64,000 bases of DNA from Prevotellaceae bacterium (GTDB lineage Bacteria; Bacteroidota; Bacteroidia; Bacteroidales; UBA932). This document shows positions 16,164 through 24,756 of this stretch, one piece after another. The notes under the pieces are model-generated. The model searched no databases. It had not been told where the DNA came from and saw only the letters and a list, made by a program, of their open reading frames with translations. The stretch is taken from contig JAIRNF010000027.1 of NCBI GenBank assembly GCA_031258195.1, forward strand, positions 1 to 64,000. Reading direction: 5' to 3'. Position 1 is the stretch's first letter. Every line of letters begins with the position of its first letter. The translations under genes and the position numbers were made by a program.

Positions 16164-17420
16164 ATGAAAAAACAAGCGGTTATTTTTTATGCGGTGCTAT
16201 TTAGCGTGGCTATCGGTATCGGTTTATCTTCGTGTAAAGGCAGCCCTAAAACAGACGAGAGCAAAGGCTCCGGCGAAGCGGAAGGAGCAACCGTAAACCT
16301 TACGTTAGAAATAATGGCGTCCGATATCCTTCATGAGCTGTCAGATCATAGTACCGACCCCATGTATCTGAAAGCATTTGCTATTGCCACAGAAAGGCAA
16401 AAAGCAGACACTACAGCCCATTTTATCGATCTGTTTGGTAAGGCGTGGGAAGAGCAAAATCCCGATGCGCGGCAGCCTTTGTTTTCGGCACATACCGACT
16501 TCGTGATAGGGTTCGCCCCGATTCGCCGAACTCTGAAGTTATCGGGGTGCTTACCGAAAAATATGAAGAAGCCATAGCCAACACAAGGAATAATCTTTGT
16601 GCACGGCTCGATCGGTATGGAGCGGCAAATGTTATGTTCCGTCGTATCGGAGTATCTAGCTGTGTTGTAATGACTGCGGATAATGTAGCCGACACTCAGC
16701 GCGTGCGCCAGCTGCTTACCCGAAGAGGTAAACTCGAGTTTTGGGAAACATACAACTCTATAGGCAGCGATATCGGCGTGTACGATCTTTTATATGCTGC
16801 CAACGAAATGCTGACCGGTTTGGTTGAAAAGGCGCCCTTACCCGAAAGATAGCAGCGCTGAGGAGCCTATCTATCATTTCCCGCTTTTCTCTATTCTTAC
16901 ACCCTCGATAGAAGGGAGCTACAGTACACCTTGCGTGGGACAGGCGCTAGAGAGCGATACGGCTAAGGTTAACGAAATACTTCGCATACCCGAAATGCGC
17001 AATATATTTCCGCCAAGCCTTAGGCTTCTGTGGACAGTAAGACCCTACTACAACGGGCTATACGAGCTAATAGCCATTAAGGTTAACTCAAGAGACGGAC
17101 GCGCTCCGCTAGACGGAGAAGTAATAGTTGACGCACGGGCGGAAGAAGAAGATCGGGGATGGGCTATAAGCGCAGTAATGACTGCCGAAGGAGCGAAACA
17201 TTGGGCATACCTAACTGCCGATAATATTGACAAATGGATAGCTATTGTATTGGACGATAAGGTCTATTTTTATGCATACGTGCTATCTGAAATTACAGGA
17301 GGTAAAATATCTATACCAGGTAGCTTTACAGAAAGCGAAGCCAAAGAAATGGCTCTCGTATTAAAATCTGGTATGCTGCCCGTTCCTGTTAGGCTTGTCG
17401 AAGAAGATAGCGGTCGATAG
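16164..17420 (+). pseudogene. Lipoprotein made of the SecD P1 periplasmic domain, frameshifted
   Basis: The start at 16164 gives a lipoprotein signal with lipobox LSSC. The mature protein follows the SecD periplasmic P1 domain end to end: VNLTLEIMASDILHELSDHS resembles SecD just after its first membrane helix, then FIDLFGKAWEEQNPDA, RDRVRPDSPNSEVIGVL, RGKLEFWETYN, DKWIAIVLDDKVY, ITGGKISIPGSFTESEAKE and ALVLKSGMLPVPVRLVEED, which in SecD lies just before the second helix. No SecD/SecF membrane part is present. The frame shifts twice: near 16500 (one base missing, probably C in GACC) and near 16830. Family likeness is strong; the role of a lipid-anchored P1 domain is unknown. Confidence 0.75.
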
Positions 17421-17427
17421 CTGCTAT

Positions 17428-17551
17428 AAAGAGGTTGCCTAAAATCTTACCTTCCGTCATGCCGAACGAATGTGAGGCATCTCCCAAATTTGAGCAGGGT
17501 CCTCGTTTTATTCGGAATGACGCATTGGGTGGCTTTTAGGCGGCCTCTTTT
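17428..17551. repeat. Nested palindromic element, long form
   Basis: Outer arms AAAGAGGTTGCCTAAAA (17428-17444) and CTTTTAGGCGGCCTCTTTT (17533-17551) enclose inner sequences GTCATGCCGAACGAA and TTCGGAATGAC. Same design as the element at 27669. It lies directly after the SecD-like gene and may act as a bidirectional terminator. Confidence 0.7.
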
Positions 17552-17558
17552 GTTTACC

Positions 17559-17759
17559 TTAGCTCCAGCAATGTTCTGGCGGAATATTCAGCCGGTCGCA
17601 ATCAAAAGGACAAGACGGACCTTCGTACCATCCTGTTCCTCAGCAACAAATGCATTCAACGGCACATTCGTCCCATCGTCCTCCGGTAATCCTTCTCTTT
17701 TCGCTTGCAGAAAGTAAGCCGTTAGAGAAGTTTAGGATTGATAATGATAACTTTTTCAT
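17559..17759 (-). CDS. RiPP-precursor-like peptide with an in-frame UGA in the core
   Basis: ATG at 17759 starts MKKLSLSILNFSNGLLSAS..., ending its leader in TGG (Gly-Gly at 26-27), which is the leader type of Bacteroidetes natural-product precursors (TIGR04149-like) and close to the peptide at 52990. The core begins RWDECAVECICC, then TGA (17640-17642), and the same frame continues for 26 more codons (GTGWYEGPSCPFDC ... EHCWS) to TAA. With the TGA read as a residue the core would hold seven Cys in 39 positions. A nonsense change from TGG is the simplest view. No maturase or transporter is adjacent. Confidence 0.5.
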
Positions 17760-17922
17760 TTGATTTGTAGTTTACCTGTTCGCGCCATAAAAATACTAAT
17801 TTATTGCTAAAATTATATATTTTTATAGCAAAAAATCGTTTGCGGGTTTATTAAATACCCTTTTTTGCGGAATATCAATTAGGTTAATTTTAGATTGAAA
17901 AGTGAGGTTTAGACAATTTTAC

Positions 17923-17930
17923 TACCTTTG
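17923..17930 (+). promoter_or_regulatory. Bacteroidetes -7 promoter element
   Basis: TACCTTTG, 30 bases ahead of the Hc1-like gene; fits TAnnTTTG. Confidence 0.65.
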
Positions 17931-17960
17931 GATTTTCAAATTTTAAACTACAGATAAGAA

Positions 17961-18134
17961 ATGAAAGATTTAATGGCAAAAATCAATGCTTCTATCGAGG
18001 CATTTAAGATTGACGCAGACCTTCAGATTGAAAAGGGAAATAAGGCAGCCGGTACTCGCGCTCGTAAAGCTTCTCTAGAGCTAGAAAAAATGCTTAAAGA
18101 ATTCCGCAAAAAATCAATCGAAGCAGCAAAGTAA
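17961..18134 (+). CDS. Histone H1-like protein (Hc1 family)
   Basis: 57-residue basic DNA-binding protein of the Bacteroidetes histone H1-like type. The pattern MKDLMAKINASIEAF ... GNKAAGTRARKASLELEKM ... EFRKKSIEA is diagnostic of the family: Lys/Arg-rich helix, with GxxAAGxRARKxSLE in the middle. Such proteins are abundant small nucleoid-associated proteins. It has its own promoter and a strong terminator 25 bases after the stop, so it is a monocistronic unit. Full length for the family. Confidence 0.9.
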   Translation: MKDLMAKINASIEAFKIDADLQIEKGNKAAGTRARKASLELEKMLKEFRKKSIEAAK

Positions 18135-18159
18135 AACGCATTTGCGTTAAACATACAAA

Positions 18160-18190
18160 GGGCTGTCGGATAACGACAGCCCTTTTGTTT
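18160..18190 (+). terminator. Rho-independent terminator of the Hc1-like gene
   Basis: GGGCTGTCG (18160-18168) pairs with CGACAGCCC (18174-18182) around a five-base loop, followed by TTTTGTTTT. Confidence 0.85.
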
Positions 18191-18228
18191 TACTATTCGG
18201 ATAGAATAGTTTAAGAAGCGTGGTATGG

Positions 18229-18432
18229 CTAACCCAAGCTTAGTTCTACCTCAATAACTATCTTATCGTTTTTTTGCCGCTCTTTTATTCTTTCAAGCGT
18301 TTTTTCGTCAACCCGCTGCTCAACCATCCATCCGGCGCCGTTTATAAAAGCGTGTTCTAAACCTTCGAGGGTTATATGGTGTTCTTCTTGAGATTGGCTG
18401 TAATCTACAGCCGCATCTAGAATTGTTTTCAT
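18229..18432 (-). CDS. Small acidic cytosolic protein, unknown
   Basis: 67 residues starting MKTILDAAVDYSQSQEEHH; no signal or membrane segment, helix-rich with a central GLEHAFINGAGWMVEQR segment. The start is followed by normal codon composition and no competing frame; the gene lies convergent to the Hc1-like gene. Not recognised as a known family. Confidence 0.55.
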   Translation of the reverse strand: MKTILDAAVDYSQSQEEHHITLEGLEHAFINGAGWMVEQRVDEKTLERIKERQKNDKIVIEVELSLG

Positions 18433-18633
18433 AGCATCTTTTTTATTGTTTCTGCCTACTAAACAGCTGAACCGAAATAAATGTTTGGCAGAAAGCAGCT
18501 ATGATACGTTTGGCGAAATTTAGTTCACTGATATTTAGCCGTTTATGATAATTATTGAGGCTCTTTCAGTCGTACATAACGATTAGCTATAATTTTTTTG
18601 AGTTATCTTCGTTAATCGTAAGAATAGGTGTAA

Positions 18634-18936
18634 CTATTTATAGTAAAGAGTATTATTAGCATTCAAGAGCTGTCAGAAGAAACCGTTTGGCAGTTTACCG
18701 AAGATGACGTTTTTGATATTGTAAAAGCAATAAACAATGAGGTAGATCAGCATGAGCGGTCGGCTTACATGAAAATTATCGATGAAGCGTTCGAATTCAG
18801 AACCATCAGCAAGAAGCGCAGCGACTTAAAAAGAGGGTTATCGATACACGGCTTTAAATTCTTTACGTTCGACGAAAAAACCAACATGCTTACCGGAATA
18901 TGTAAGCGTAAACATGCAAACAAAAGTGTTTATTAA
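18634..18936 (+). pseudogene. Open frame without a start codon, unknown protein
   Basis: A 100-codon frame (SIQELSEETVWQFTEDDVFD ... KKRSDLKRGLSIHGFKFF) opens right after a TAA at 18631 and has no ATG, GTG or TTG before residue 46 (ATG at 18769). The composition is protein-like and charged, so this is probably a gene that has lost its 5' end or start, or a fragment. Family not recognised. Confidence 0.35.
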
Positions 18937-19025
18937 CCCTGCATAAATGTGCTATTAACGGTTCTCACTACGTTCCGGAATGGCGAAGAGCTTTATTTTA
19001 CCTGCCAGGTAAAGCGCTAATCCAC

Positions 19026-22000
19026 CTATAAAATCTCTGTAAGCGTTACAATAATCTCTCTGTCGTCTTCTACAATAAAGTTATTCTTTACGATTATCGG
19101 TAAGGTTACTTTATGCGTGTTTGGCGGTAAGGTTACTTCTAAGCTTTCGAATTCGGTAACGGTTTCATAATCTACACCGTTTTGAGCGCTACTGCCGGCT
19201 AAAGAGATTTTTACCTTTACGGGGTTTGTGCACATAACGCCATCTTCTTTAAAGCGAACGGTAAACTCTCCGTCTGTACTTGGTTCCGAAGCCTGATCTG
19301 TACCCGACGGCTTGGTTTTTTCTACTACAATATCGCCAAGCGTACGGTCTTTAATTGTTACCGTTTCAGCATCGCCATCGGTAAAGTACGAAACGGTTGT
19401 AGTTGGTATAAGCGCTAGGTCTTCATCGCCCTCAATCAGCTTACCAGGCTTTGCCGTAATGGTAAATTCGTAGCAATCTTGCGTCGCGGGAATGGTACCC
19501 GAGAGGCTTCCGGTAATATCGTCGGCACTTGCTTCCGACGAAGCATCTATGGCAAGCGTAAACGGAAAACCTCCGGCTGGAGCCACCATGCCTTCGGGCA
19601 GGCAAACTTTTGCTGTTATTGTTTCTCCCTCGTTTACTTCGGTTGGTGTTAGCGTAAGCAGCAGCATGGCTTTTCTAAGCGTAATGGTAATAACGCCGTT
19701 ATCGACACACATGGCAACCGGAATTCCGTTATCTCTAATCTGATATCTTATTTGTACCGTTTCGCCGTCTGTATAATTATAGCCGGGTTTTGGCGTAAAG
19801 GTTACCGTTTTAGTACCTTCGTCAAAAGTAACGGTGCCTTTATGGGCATCGGCAACATGGTTCATCAGCTCCGCATTAACCAAGTATATTTCGTCGTTAT
19901 CCGGGTCGCTATCATTAAGTATAGGGTTGATAGTTACCGCCTGCCCGCCGTAGCTGGTAGCCTCGTCGAGAACGGCGCTGGGCGCGTGGTTACTTGATGG
20001 AGGGCTTATCCATGGCGGAGTTAAACCTACCGATATGGTTAGTCCTTTTGCCGATCTGGATAGCGGAAAACCGTTCAACGTAACGCCGCCGCCGGGTTGA
20101 TCGAAGGCGACGTCCGGGTTTTCTATTACTGCCATATACGCAACATTCTCTCGCGATATGTATATTCTACCATCCGGACCAAGCTTCATTCCGCTTCCCG
20201 AGCTGCCGGTGTTATATTGAGATTCGCCGACATATGCGCCGGTTTCTACTTCGTACTGCCTTACCCATTGGTTGCCGCTATAAGGAACGGCATATACGTA
20301 TCTACCGTTAGGCGAGAAAGCCGTTCCGTACACAGCAGCGCGTTCTTGTATAGTAAGCAGGTGGCTTAGCTGTCCGTCTATAGGGTTAAACTTATAGATA
20401 GGCAGATAGCCCCCGTCTCTTACGCTGATAGCAATTCTGTCGAATGTAGTGTTAGAGCGCATACCGTAGTATGTATTGGGACCGGGCGCGTCTATCTCGC
20501 ACACAACATTGCCGATAGGATTTGCTTTCGATCCGTCTATTTCTATTACTCTAAGCTTTCCGTAAATTGTGGTTTTGTTACCTACGGCATGGTAAACCAA
20601 CCAATACTTATCGTAAGCTCCGGCTTTAGGCAGCAGCTCTATGGCTTCGTTAACTATGGCGCTAACGTCTATCGTTCCACCCTGAGTCATTTTTCCTAAG
20701 CCGTTATTTTGCGACATATCGATATAGTAGTAGTTTAGCTTACCTGCGGCTTCTGCCGAGCTTACGCCAAACAGCATGTACTTATTGTCGCCAATGTAGC
20801 AAGCCGCCAAACCGTCGCTGTTAGAGCTGTTTCCTAAGAAAGTACCGCCGTCCATAACCTCGTGCTTAGAGTTATAGACCTTGTCGTGCATAACGTAGAA
20901 AATAAAGCTGCCGTCGCAAGCGGGTGTGCTTACCGAGAGGCTGTTTTCCCACGAATCTACCATCGATACACCTGAGTAGTCGTATGCTACACCACCTCTA
21001 AATACAATTCCCCTAGAAGTTTTTGCTCCAGATTGGTTATTACCAAAAAACCATACATCGTCGCTAAAGAGGTTGCTCGCGGCAGGCGGTGCGAAAACTT
21101 CTACCTTAATGGTATATGTTTGGCTACAAGTTTGAGTTGTACCGTTATTGTCGTATGTATCTACTGCCGTTATTACATATTCGGCTTCTCCCTTATCCTT
21201 TCCGGGAAGCAGGGTAAATGTTTGCGCCGGTAGAACGTTGCTCGTTCCCGATTGTTCTGTCGCCAGCTCTGCTATTGCACTTCCGCTAGCCGTAACGTCT
21301 TTCAGCGTCCAACTCCATGTAATAGTACCGTTGGGCTGGTTGCCATCGTAGGTAATGGTTTGAGCGGCAAAGCCTTCGCCTGTCATAAGTCCGCGTTCTG
21401 TTTTGCCTACATCAAGTTTAAAGTTAGCGCAAGGCGACAGCTTAGCTATGGCTATAACCCTGTTAGTGCCTACAGTGTTGTTTGCCATGGAAAAGAAACC
21501 GTCTAACAGGCTTACATCCTGTAACGCTGTATTATTGGGATATGGCACATTTTCGATAATCTCAAAAGAGGTTTGCTTATCGGTAAGTATATACATCATG
21601 TTGGCGCCGTTAATGTTTACCGTACCCACATACTTATGGTTTACGGCATCCAGAACAAGCGGATTATTGTAAACTTTAGTACGGTCGGGAGACTCGTACC
21701 ACATGCGATAGGCTAGCGTGCCGTTAGGGTTTATTTTCGCAAATGTTGACCCTGTCCGTACATCGCTGGCTTCCGAGAACTGAGGGTTAACAAAAAATCC
21801 GCCGTTAACGCTGCCTGTTCCGCTTAACGGAACATTGGTTGCCCCCGGATAAACCACGCTTGCCGGAAACGATACCCTTTCGGCATAGGTCGTACCATTC
21901 ATCACGTGGGCGTTCGAATACCAACCATCTAAAAAGATGTCGCCGTTGGGCATTTTTCTGGCGCCTGTTATGGCATATTCGTCTTTTACGGCAGGACAAC

Positions 22001-22763
22001 GTTCTGCCACAAAGTTTCCGTTTAAGTCGTACTCGTGCAGCATACCAACGCCTTTGCCCAAAGCCCCGATACTGCCGGTTTCGTGAATATCAAGCCCGGG
22101 AAGAAGAATTTTATCGTTATAGATAAGCATCTTATAAGCTTCTGCGCCGCGGGCTGTAGTATTCTCTATCACATTCCCTGCTGCATCTATCCTGATTTTC
22201 CATACTCCGGTTTTCATACGGCAGTTTGCATGGCTACCGGGCGAAAAGTCTTGTTCCCCTACTTGCCATCCAATAGCATTATGGCGTAAAACGTAGCCGA
22301 AAGCCAGAATGCTTCCGTCCGGTTTCATTACTGCTGATGTTATGGTTGATGCCAATACATCGTCGGGATCGGTGTTTCTGTACAAGTTGTTATAGGTGTT
22401 GAAAAATACAAGTTCGTGGGCTCCTTTGTTCGTTGCTTTTTCTTTGGTGTATTTATTATAGTAGCTTGGGACGGGGATTTCCCATTTTCTAAGCACGTTA
22501 CCTGTTTCGTCGAGTATGGCGATAAAGCCTAGGCGAGAATGCATTGTGCCTGTTAAGAGATAGCGAGCTTGGTTTGTAGCTTGGTAGTATAAAGGTTGCG
22601 GCGTAAGGCTGGATGCCGCACCGGCAGGAGCCATTTCAGGATAATCTTTTGTCCAAACAACGCCAAGCGTTTGAGCGTTGGCGGAGAATGTGCTACCGGC
22701 TATACCAATAACCAACAAGCTTAGGGCTATGAGATATCGATGGATTTTTATATTGCTGTACAT
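19026..22763 (-). CDS. Large secreted surface protein with Calx-beta-like domains
   Basis: 1245 residues with a signal peptide (cleaved near ANAQT, residue 31). The N-terminal half looks like a beta-propeller-type repeat region (WTKDYPEM ..., ILDETGNVLRKW), followed by an Ig/PKD-like segment near 470-550, a second propeller-like region from about 570 (DDVWFFGNNQSG), a cadherin/BIG-like module near 920 (AVTINPILNDSDPDNDEIY) and two Calx-beta-like units (TPTEVNEGETITAKV; IVVEKTKPSGTDQ ... VEDDREIIVTLTE). The protein ends abruptly inside the last unit, without a T9SS C-terminal domain, so the 3' end may be lost. Likely adhesion or matrix protein; inferred. Confidence 0.75.
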   Translation of the reverse strand: MYSNIKIHRYLIALSLLVIGIAGSTFSANAQTLGVVWTKDYPEMAPAGAASSLTPQPLYYQATNQARYLLTGTMHSRLGFIAILDETGNVLRKWEIPVPSYYNKYTKEKATNKGAHELVFFNTYNNLYRNTDPDDVLASTITSAVMKPDGSILAFGYVLRHNAIGWQVGEQDFSPGSHANCRMKTGVWKIRIDAAGNVIENTTARGAEAYKMLIYNDKILLPGLDIHETGSIGALGKGVGMLHEYDLNGNFVAERCPAVKDEYAITGARKMPNGDIFLDGWYSNAHVMNGTTYAERVSFPASVVYPGATNVPLSGTGSVNGGFFVNPQFSEASDVRTGSTFAKINPNGTLAYRMWYESPDRTKVYNNPLVLDAVNHKYVGTVNINGANMMYILTDKQTSFEIIENVPYPNNTALQDVSLLDGFFSMANNTVGTNRVIAIAKLSPCANFKLDVGKTERGLMTGEGFAAQTITYDGNQPNGTITWSWTLKDVTASGSAIAELATEQSGTSNVLPAQTFTLLPGKDKGEAEYVITAVDTYDNNGTTQTCSQTYTIKVEVFAPPAASNLFSDDVWFFGNNQSGAKTSRGIVFRGGVAYDYSGVSMVDSWENSLSVSTPACDGSFIFYVMHDKVYNSKHEVMDGGTFLGNSSNSDGLAACYIGDNKYMLFGVSSAEAAGKLNYYYIDMSQNNGLGKMTQGGTIDVSAIVNEAIELLPKAGAYDKYWLVYHAVGNKTTIYGKLRVIEIDGSKANPIGNVVCEIDAPGPNTYYGMRSNTTFDRIAISVRDGGYLPIYKFNPIDGQLSHLLTIQERAAVYGTAFSPNGRYVYAVPYSGNQWVRQYEVETGAYVGESQYNTGSSGSGMKLGPDGRIYISRENVAYMAVIENPDVAFDQPGGGVTLNGFPLSRSAKGLTISVGLTPPWISPPSSNHAPSAVLDEATSYGGQAVTINPILNDSDPDNDEIYLVNAELMNHVADAHKGTVTFDEGTKTVTFTPKPGYNYTDGETVQIRYQIRDNGIPVAMCVDNGVITITLRKAMLLLTLTPTEVNEGETITAKVCLPEGMVAPAGGFPFTLAIDASSEASADDITGSLSGTIPATQDCYEFTITAKPGKLIEGDEDLALIPTTTVSYFTDGDAETVTIKDRTLGDIVVEKTKPSGTDQASEPSTDGEFTVRFKEDGVMCTNPVKVKISLAGSSAQNGVDYETVTEFESLEVTLPPNTHKVTLPIIVKNNFIVEDDREIIVTLTEIL

Positions 22764-23247
22764 GGTAATTTATGGGGTTAAATAAATTTTACGCTGAAAT
22801 ATAGATTATCAATATCTGTTGAAAACAGGAATGTTTAATACTATTTAATACTAAAGGTATAAAGCCTCTGCCTTGCAAACAAAAAAATTTAGCGTTCTTT
22901 AACGGTTGTAAAGTATCTTGAAATAATGCAAAGTTCTAGCTATCTTATTTTCTTTGAGTTGGTAAGCTTACTAAAAATAGTATGGCGTGGTTTAGCTCTA
23001 TTTAGCTGTTTTCGATATGCTTCATAAATAAGTATTTAGGTAGCTATTTAGGGAATTTGAAAGAAGTTGACTATTCGTTTGCGAGAGAAATTTAAGCGGA
23101 TTTTAGGAAACATGAACTGACGGATTTTGTAAAAGATTATGCTTTATTTTACCCATAATGTGTTTTCTATATTTAACTTCTACATCATCATACTTAAGAT
23201 ATACTTGCTAGCAAGGTGTAAGCAATGAATCGACTTTATTTAGAGCT
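22764..23247. other. Gene-free stretch between divergent genes
   Basis: About 480 bases between the divergent surface-protein gene and the fucosidase pseudogene. No convincing frame, RNA gene or clear consensus promoter; AT-rich. Confidence 0.4.
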
Positions 23248-24695
23248 ATGAAAAAACGCCTTTTGTTTGTTTTTATATCGTTGTGGTTTGCGGCATGTGC
23301 CAATAGCGTACTATCGCCCGAACCTTATGGGGCGGTACCTACTGCCTCGCAAATAGAATGGCAGAAGCTGGAGTACTACATGTTTATCCATTTCGGACCC
23401 AACACGTTTACCGGAGTAGAGCGGGGGGGATGGTAAGGAGCATCCCGAGGTATTTAACCCTACACAGCTGGATTGCCGCCAATGGGCAGTTACGGCAAAG
23501 GCTGCGGGGATGAAGGCTATAATTATTACGGCAAAGCATTACGACGGTTTTTGCTTATGGTCAAGCGCATTCAGCACCCATACGTTGCGCCAAAGCTCTT
23601 GGCGCAACGGCGAAGGTGATTTGCTGAAAGAGTTCTCCGATGCTTGCCGAGATCACGGACTTAAGCTTGGTATATTACCTTTCGCCGTGGGACAAAAACC
23701 ACCCCGATTACGGCACAAATGAGTATAACGCCGTTTTTGCAAATATGCTGACGGAAATCTTGACAAGCTATGGAGTTATCTTTGAGCAATGGTTCGATGG
23801 CGCTAACGGCGAAGGACCTAACGGAAAAAAGCAAACATACGATTGGAAGCTGTTTAACGAAGCGGTTTACAAAAATCAGCCAAATGCTATAATATTTAGC
23901 GATGTCGGACCGGGATGCCGTTGGATGGGAAACGAAGAAGGCGTAGCCGGAGAGACCAACTGGTCGAGGTTGAATAGAGAGGGGTTTACACCCGGTATAG
24001 GCGCTCCTCATCCTAACGTTCTTCAATCGGGCGATATTGACGGGGAGAAATGGATTCCCGCCGAAACCGATGTATCCACACGTCCGGGATGGTTTTACTC
24101 GCCAGCTACCGACAGTCTGGTTAAAACAACTGAACAGCTTTTGGCTATATACCTTACGTCGGTAGGTAGAAACAGCAACTTGTTGCTAAACGTCCCTCCC
24201 GACCGCAGAGGGCTTATTCATCCCATAGATTCGGCAAGACTAATGGAGTTTCGTGATGCCAGAGAGGAAATCTATTCGCAGAATTTGGCTACCGGAGCTA
24301 AAATATTGGCAAGCAACGAGTGCGGAGGGTCTAAGAGTTATGCGGCATCAAACATTTTAGTAGAAGATTACGATACCTACTGGGCTACCGATGATGGTAT
24401 CTCTATCGCTACAATTACTATAGAACTACCGGAGAAAAGAACGTTCAACCGGCTGATGCTACAAGAGTATATTCCATTAGGACAGCGTGTAGCCTTGTTT
24501 ACTGTTGAGTATTTTGATGCTACTACTAACCGCTGGCAACCTCTTACAGAGGGTATAACCATTGGGTATAAAAGAATACTTCCTTTTGCAGACATCACTA
24601 CCGATAGCCTAAGAATAAGCATAACAAATTCGTTGGCATGTCCGGTATTAAATGATTTTGGTTTGTATAGCTCTAAGTGGAGCAATATAATTTAG
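23248..24695 (+). pseudogene. GH29 alpha-L-fucosidase, two frameshifts
   Basis: Would encode a lipoprotein (lipobox AAC near residue 17) of glycoside hydrolase family 29, which releases alpha-L-fucose from glycans. Fragments: MFIHFGPNTFTGVE; then KAAGMKAIIITAKHYDGFCLW; then YYLSPWDKNHPDYGTNEYN, FEQWFDGANGEGP with the nucleophile region, and a C-terminal F5/8-type C-like domain (CGGSKSYAASNILVED onwards). The frame breaks in a run of seven G (23423-23429; six would keep the frame into GDGKEHPEVF) and at about 23675 (one extra T in TATATTACC). Everything else is intact, so the loss is recent or an assembly error. Confidence 0.85.
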
Positions 24696-24723
24696 ACCGA
24701 GGTGATACTCTAACATTAACCGC

Positions 24724-24731
24724 TATATTTG
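24724..24731 (+). promoter_or_regulatory. Bacteroidetes -7 promoter element
   Basis: TATATTTG, 25 bases ahead of the BatD-like gene start. Confidence 0.55.
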
Positions 24732-24756
24732 GAATAACAACAGCTACCGACTACCT

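Noticed and set aside
17640-17642. Selenocysteine at the in-frame UGA of the RiPP-like peptide
   Set aside because: No SECIS-like hairpin was evident right after the codon and no sel genes are in the window; a TGG-to-TGA change is simpler in this decayed setting.
17472-17717. Plus-strand frame of about 80 codons
   Set aside because: Low-quality composition; it runs through a palindromic element and is antisense to the RiPP-like peptide.
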